From Bos javanicus (lineage: Eukaryota > Chordata > Mammalia > Artiodactyla > Bovidae), in contig NC_083869.1 in the NCBI RefSeq assembly GCF_032452875.1, forward strand, positions 74,766,501-74,830,500: 64,000 nucleotides of DNA, given 5' to 3'. Below, in pieces: positions 59,580 through 64,000 of the stretch (the stretch's first letter is position 1; every line of letters starts with the position of its first letter). The notes below the pieces were generated by a model. The model saw nothing but the letters and a program-made list of their open reading frames with translations. It had not been told where the DNA came from and searched no databases. The translations under genes and the position numbers were made by a program.

Positions 59580-60245
59580 ACTGACTATGGCTCAGATTAT
59601 GAACTCCTTATTACAAGATGCAGACTTAAATTGCAGAAAGTAGGGGAAACTACTAGATTATTCAGGTATGACCTAAATTAAATCCCTTATGATTATACAA
59701 TGGAAGTGACAAACAGATTCAAGGGATTGGATCTGATAGAGTGCTGAAGAACTGCAGATGGAGGTTTGTAACATTGTATAGGAGGCAGTAATCAAGACCA
59801 TCCCCAAGAAAAAGGAATGCAAAAAGGCAGAATGGTTGTATGAGGAGGCTTTAAAAATACCTGAGAAAAGTAGTGAAGTGAAAGGCCAAGGACAAAAGGA
59901 AAGATATACCCACCTGAATGCAGAGTTCAAAGAATAGCAAGGAGAGATAAGAAAGCCTTCCTCATTGATCAGTGCAAAGAAATAGAGGTAAACAATAGAA
60001 TGGGAAAGACTAGAGATCTCTTCAAGAAAATTAGAGATACCAAGGGAACATTTCATGCAAAGATGGGCACAATAAAGGACAGAAATTGTATGGACCTAAC
60101 AGAAGCAGAAGATATTAAGAAGAGGTGGCAAGAATACACAGAAGAACTACACAAAAAAGATCTTTATGATCCAGATAACCACGATGGTGTGATCACTCAC
60201 CTGGAGCCAGACATCCAGGAGTCTGAAATCAAGTGGGTCTTATAA
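59580..60245 (+). pseudogene. BovB endonuclease end and early RT, inverted part
   Basis: Plus-strand part of the same BovB. CTCAGATTATGAACTCC near 59592 corresponds to the SDH region (here SDY, since CAT reads TAT, so the catalytic His codon is lost). Frame 60000-60245 carries MGKTRDLFKKIRDTKGTFHA and IKKRWQEYTEELHKKDL. Stops at 59936 and 60243 and small indels break it. Confidence 0.78.
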
Positions 60246-60884
60246 AGCATCACTATAAATAAAACTAGTGGAGATGATGAAATTCCAGCTGATCTATATT
60301 AAATCCTAAAAGATGATGCTGTGAATGTGCTGCACTTGGTATGCCAGCAAATTTGGAAAACTCAGCAGTGGTCACAGGACTAGAAAAGGTCAGTTTCCAT
60401 TCCAATCCCAAAGAAAGGCAAAGCCAAAGAATGTTCAAACTACTGCACAATTGCACTCGTCTCATGTGCTAGCAAAGTAATATTCAAAATTCTCCAAGCG
60501 AGGCTTCAACAGTGTGTATATTTATACACACACACGCACACACACACATATATATATTATTTTTCAGATTCTTTTCTATCATAGGTGTTATAAGATATTG
60601 AGTGTAATTCCCTGTGCTCTACAGTAGGACCTTGTTGTTTATTTTATGCATAGTAGTGTGTATATGTTTCTTAAAAAATTTTTGTTGACGTTTGTTTGCT
60701 TTACAGTGTCGTATTAGTGTCTACTGTGTGTGTGCTCAGTTGCTCGCTCAGTCATGTTTGACTCTTTGTGACCACATAGATTGTAGCCCACCAGGCTCCT
60801 CTGTTCATGGATTTATTTTTTTCCAGGCAAGGATACTGGAGAGGGTTGCCATTTCCTCCTCCAGGGGATCTTTCTGACGCAAGG

Positions 60885-62169
60885 TGCTGGGGTCCAGCCC
60901 CGGCTGATCCAGGGTATTCGAAGCGGGGACAGTGTCGGCGAGGGTCAGGATACAAAACTTCAATTAGATATTAATTAAAGATATAAAGAGTAATAGAATA
61001 AGGATAGCTCAGTAGGAAAATTCAGTGGAGAAAAGAGGCTGAGTAGCTTGGTTTACGCGGGAGACCAACAAAACTTCAAGACAAGAAGCTTGCACCACTT
61101 ACGTAGGCCGCAGGCATCCTTCCATTCTCCTGAAGGAGAGGAGACACTGAGGCCTCCCCGGTCGGATCTTAGAAGCCCAGGCATAATTAGTAAGCATGGC
61201 GAGTTCCGCGCTCCAGATGGAGACTCAGCCAGAGTGAGAGAGAGAGCGACATGGGGAGACCAGTATTTTGAGAAACTGATCCCAATTCTTTATTTTCCAT
61301 GGTCTACTTTTATACACTGAGATGTTATGCAAAAGTCATGTGGGGTCAGCAGTCCTGACTTATCAAAGTCAGGTGCTTCATACAAATGTATACAGAGATC
61401 TTAGGGGTGTTACATCATCTTCTGGCCAGGGGGCCTGCTGACAATTTATGACCCTCTCCTTGTGACAGCGGTCAGTCAGCCAGGACACTTATTTCTCCAG
61501 GGGTGATTATTCTTAAAACAGACGCCACCCAAATAAAGTTACATTCCTATAGGGTGAGGGTGTAGTGGGTTTTAGTTAAGGAAAGAATTTACTTAGCCTA
61601 AGGTCTAACGTGATTAATATCAAAGGTTAATACTTATTTCTTCTATATATTCATTAATGTGTGTAAGGGCAGGGGATATGGAGACTTAGCAACAAACATT
61701 GGCTCAACAAATGAAAAACCCTTCACCAATACCATTTCTAATCAGCCCATTATACTTATACTAATAGTTTTCTAACTTTTCTAAGGAACCTGTTTTTAGA
61801 AGGTTTAAAGCATCTCATGCCTCTCATGGTTGGGAGGCTGTGAGCAATCACATGTGGCCGGACAAGCCTGTCAGGCAGGCCAGAGAACCTTCAGAGGAGT
61901 TTTTAGGTTAAAACCTCTTGTCACGCCCAGGAGTTTTTATTAACTGGAGCTCTAAGTTAACTCCTTCTCCGAAAGAGGTGGTGGGGGACAGGCCCCCGTA
62001 AAGTCAGAGGTGTAGGTGAGAGCACAAAGTAGTAAAGTAGGCAGGCTCTGGTTATGGGGGTAGATGCTCGAGGATTTCCAGCAAAGGCTCGATCCCGCCT
62101 TTGCGTATGTCGAGCCTCCTTCCTCATGACCTTTGCCACGGGTGGAGTACCTCACTCTGGCCCCCAACA
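60885..62169 (-). mobile_element. Solo LTR of a class II (betaretrovirus-like) endogenous retrovirus
   Basis: The 1285-bp segment has TG at its start and CA at its end on either strand and is flanked by a perfect 6-bp duplication, GCAAGG (60879-60884 and 62170-62175), the size usual for class II elements. Transcription signals are on the minus strand: TATAAAAG at 61314-61307 and AATAAA at 61294-61289, only about 13 bp further on. This implies a very short R with the polyadenylation signal at or near the U3 end, as in betaretroviruses. U3 is about 0.88 kb and U5 about 0.39 kb. No internal viral gene is present, so the provirus was lost by LTR-LTR recombination. It has the highest CpG and GC content of its surroundings. 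Confidence 0.93.
61289..61314 (-). promoter_or_regulatory. LTR core promoter and polyadenylation signal
   Basis: TATAAAAG (minus strand 61314-61307) is followed by ATGG-containing sequence and AATAAA (61294-61289). Such a solo LTR can act as a promoter reading towards lower coordinates. Whether it is used cannot be judged from sequence. Confidence 0.7.
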
Positions 62170-62765
62170 GCAAGGATTGAACTCACCTGTCCTGTGTCTT
62201 CTGTGTTGGAAGGTATATTTTCTATCATTGAGCCATTTAGTTTCTACTGTACAACAATGTGTATCATCTATATTGTGCAAATATCCGCTCTTTTTTGGAT
62301 TTCCTTTCCATTTAGTCACACAGAGTACTGAGTAGGGTTCCCTGAGCTATACAATAGGTTCTCACTAGTTAGTTACCTATTTTATACATGCTATCAATAG
62401 TGTATATATGTCAATCCCAATCGCAATCTCCCCCAACAGATTTTTGGTTACCAAAGGGGAAGGAGGAGAAGGGATAAATTAGTAGTGTGCATATTTTAAT
62501 CCCAACCTCCTAATTCATCCCTTCCCCCTTTCACTTTTGTTAACTATTAGGTTTTTTTTTTTTTCTATTTTTGTTTCTGTTTTGTAAATAATAATCTGTT
62601 TCTAGTTTGTAAATAAATTCATTTCTTTATTTCTTTATTATTATTTTTTTTTAGATTCCACCTATAAATGATGTATTTGTCATTCTCAGTCTGGCTTACT
62701 TCACTTAGTATGGTAATCTCTAGGTCCTTGCATAAATATATGGAAGATATTTGTAAAGTAGGAAT

Positions 62766-62940
62766 TTACATTTGATTTCTCATTGTCTTACCAAAATAAT
62801 GAGTGGATTTGCTGGAATCCAAACACTGGATTATTTGAACATAAAAGATTTTGCTCTAAAATCAAAATGACTGTAATCCAAAATTCCCAATTTTCTTTCT
62901 CTCCAGGCTACTGAACATATGTCAGTATCCTATTTCTAAG
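62766..62940. other. Unassigned spacer
   Basis: Short interval with nothing recognisable. Confidence 0.4.
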
Positions 62941-63390
62941 AGGGCTTCCCTGGTGGCTCAGATGGTAAAGTGTCTGAGCCCACTCCAGTACTCTTGCCTG
63001 GAAAATCCCATGAACGGAGGAGCCTGGTAGGCTGCAGTCCATGGGGTCGCTATGAGTCGGACATGACCTAGTGACTTCACTTTCATGCATTGGAAAAGGA
63101 AATGGCAACCCACTCCAATGTTTTTGCCTGGAGAATCCCAGAGACGGCAGAGCCTGGTGGGCTGCTGTCTATGGGGTCGTACAGAGTCAGAAACACTGAA
63201 GCGACTTAGCAGTAGCAGCAGCAGTGCGGAAGATCCAGGTTCAATCCTGGGGTCGGGAAGACCCTGGAGAAGGAAATGGCAACCCACTCTAGTACTCTTG
63301 CCTGGAAAATCCTATGGATGGAGGAGCCTGGTAGGGTATAGTCCATGGGGTCACAAAGAGTCAGAGGTGACTGAGCAACTTCACTCCACT
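62941..63390 (+). mobile_element. Bov-tA SINE split by a BovA2 SINE
   Basis: The Bov-tA head starts at 62941 (GGGCTTCCCTGGTGGCTCAG) and breaks off after GTGTCTG at 62976. It resumes at about 63224 (TGCGGAAGATCC, then GGTTCAATCCTGGGGTC) and runs to about 63390. The sequence between is a BovA2. About 7 bp of the expected Bov-tA sequence is missing at the junction. Confidence 0.88.
62977..63223 (+). mobile_element. BovA2 dimeric SINE inside Bov-tA
   Basis: Two BovB-like units on the plus strand: CCCACTCCAGTACTCTTGCC to GACTTCACTTTCATGCATTG, then the second unit to GCGACTTAGCAGTAGCAGCA. Its AGCAGC-type tail abuts the resumed Bov-tA. Confidence 0.88.
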
Positions 63391-64000
63391 TTTACTTTAT
63401 TTCTAAGAGACACAGATACATCAGCATGATGCTTAGAAATATTTATTAAAAGATGAAGCCTAATATTGGTGTCAGCATGTTTGCCTTCAAAAAGGTAACA
63501 TTGGTCTTATGTTGAATTATAATAGGTGCTTATCTTTTAGTTTTAAGTTATCCATGATCACACAATAGTTAGATCATGATTTTATTTCTTCCTAATCCAG
63601 AAAACTATTTTCAAGACAGCTATGTATCCCAAGGCTGGGATTTTGCAATTTGTCCCACTAACCATGTATTTCAGTATATTTTGTAGAGATTATCAATATT
63701 CTACCCCCTTTTTTTTTCTTGACATACCAAATGTCAACCCAATACAGTACTTAAATTTTTTTACATCACTAAATGCAGCTTGGTGAGGGTAAATTCTGGC
63801 CTTCCAAGGCCAATATATTGTCTGGTATATAGAAAGTATTTAGAAAATAGTATTTATTACTTCAATTATGTTTCCTTTATTTACTAAGTCCTTTATTTAC
63901 TAATTTGAGTAATTTGTACTTACTCAAATTGTTAATTTTTGGGCAAAATCCTTGTCAAATTTAACTTGGATTCTTTTAAAATAAGAAATCAAGAGTAATT
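63391..64000. other. Unassigned AT-rich sequence
   Basis: Last 600 bp of the window, with a short repeat of TTTATTTACTAA near 63876-63903. No gene or repeat family recognised. Confidence 0.45.

Larger units (their letters stand above)
58283..60515 (-). mobile_element. BovB with 5' inversion (twin-priming type)
   Basis: A single insertion in two opposed parts. The 3' part, 58283 to about 59473, is minus strand, from the CAGTTCAGTTCAG tail back to the RRKGR region upstream of motif A. The 5' part, about 59475-60515, is plus strand, from the end of the endonuclease (ACAAGGACATCACCAGATGG) to AGGCTTCAACAG early in the RT. In element order the parts meet with only about 25 bp missing. Possible target duplication: GTATATGTATAT (58271-58282) and GTATATTTATAC (60516-60527), 10 of 12. 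L1 sequence continues on both sides. Confidence 0.85.
58155..60671 (-). mobile_element. L1 3' end split by a BovB insertion
   Basis: Left piece 58155-58282 (ATTTCTATTGTACAGTAAAG, GTGATTCAGTTATATGAATC) and right piece about 60516-60671 (TTGAGTGTAATTCCCTGTGC, TCTACAGTAGGACCTTGTTG, TAGTGTGTATATG) are consecutive parts of one L1 3' end in minus orientation. The BovB at 58283-60515 lies exactly between them. A CA repeat follows the right breakpoint (about 60524-60551). Confidence 0.82.
60728..62236 (-). mobile_element. Bov-tA SINE interrupted by a solo LTR
   Basis: SINE left part 60728-60884 (tail and body) and right part 62170-62236 (remains of the tRNA-like head, GATTGAACTCACCTGTCCTG to CATTGAGCCA). 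Target duplication TTAGTGTCTACTGT (60714-60727) and TTAGTTTCTACTGT (62237-62250), 13 of 14. Removing the LTR and one GCAAGG restores a continuous SINE. Confidence 0.9.
60672..62765 (-). mobile_element. Second L1 3' end, split by a SINE that contains an LTR
   Basis: Left piece about 60672-60727 (AAAAAATTTTTGTTGACGTT, GCTTTACAGTGTCGTATTAG) and right piece 62251-62765 (GTACTGAGTAGGGTTCCCTG, GCTATACAATAGGTTCTCAC, TATATGTCAATCCCAATCGC, and GTCATTCTCAGTCTGGCTTA) form one L1 3' end in minus orientation. A T-rich run lies at 62551-62564. Confidence 0.82.

Noticed and set aside
61048..62335. Several open frames on both strands across the LTR
   Set aside because: They lie inside LTR non-coding sequence (U3/U5) and match no viral or host domain.

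Overview
The window looks like an intergenic, AT-rich stretch of a ruminant genome, most likely a bovid. The evidence is the repeat content: BovB (RTE-type LINE) fragments, Bov-tA and BovA2 SINEs (tRNA-Glu-like head, BovB-like tail), two CHR-type SINEs (found in cetartiodactyls), L1 3' ends of the bovine L1-BT kind, and a class II endogenous retroviral LTR. The species cannot be named from this sequence. I found no supportable host protein-coding gene, no structural RNA gene outside the SINEs, no CRISPR array and no operon-like organisation. Long open frames are almost all pieces of BovB reverse transcriptase, or shadows of them.

Layout. 0-9 kb: a nearly full-length BovB on the minus strand (1465-4672), an L1 tail and scattered SINEs. 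10-21.8 kb: two pairs of oppositely oriented BovB copies, with an L1 ORF2 fossil (12.1-13.8 kb) and an L1-BT 3' end carrying a 124-bp tandem duplication between them. 21.8-33.8 kb: mostly unassigned sequence with an L1 3' end, three consecutive Bov-tA SINEs, an L1 3' end with a SINE and a compound microsatellite, and further SINEs. 33.8-37.9 kb: an L1 3' end broken by SINE and BovB insertions, followed by a second BovB in the same orientation. 40.7-45.5 kb: three minus-strand BovB pieces, one flanked by L1 ORF2 sequence. 45.5-50 kb: faint remains of older elements. 50-54 kb: SINEs and the best-preserved late BovB copy (52606-53851). 55-64 kb: the most layered part, with a decayed hAT transposon (56713-58136), a BovB with a 5' inversion inside an L1 3' end, and a solo LTR inside a SINE inside another L1 3' end.

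The thirteen BovB segments span about 18.4 kb, roughly 28% of the window. Their machinery (apurinic-type endonuclease plus reverse transcriptase) is also thought to move the Bov-tA/BovA2 SINEs, whose tail resembles the BovB 3' end. Every coding copy here is broken by truncation, stops or frameshifts, so none can be active as it stands.

I looked for an undescribed system and did not find one. The most informative signals are insertion histories: target duplications, nesting order and the twin-priming inversion. Family names come from recognition by eye, without a repeat library. Boundaries are good to a few bases where a target duplication is quoted and to tens of bases elsewhere.
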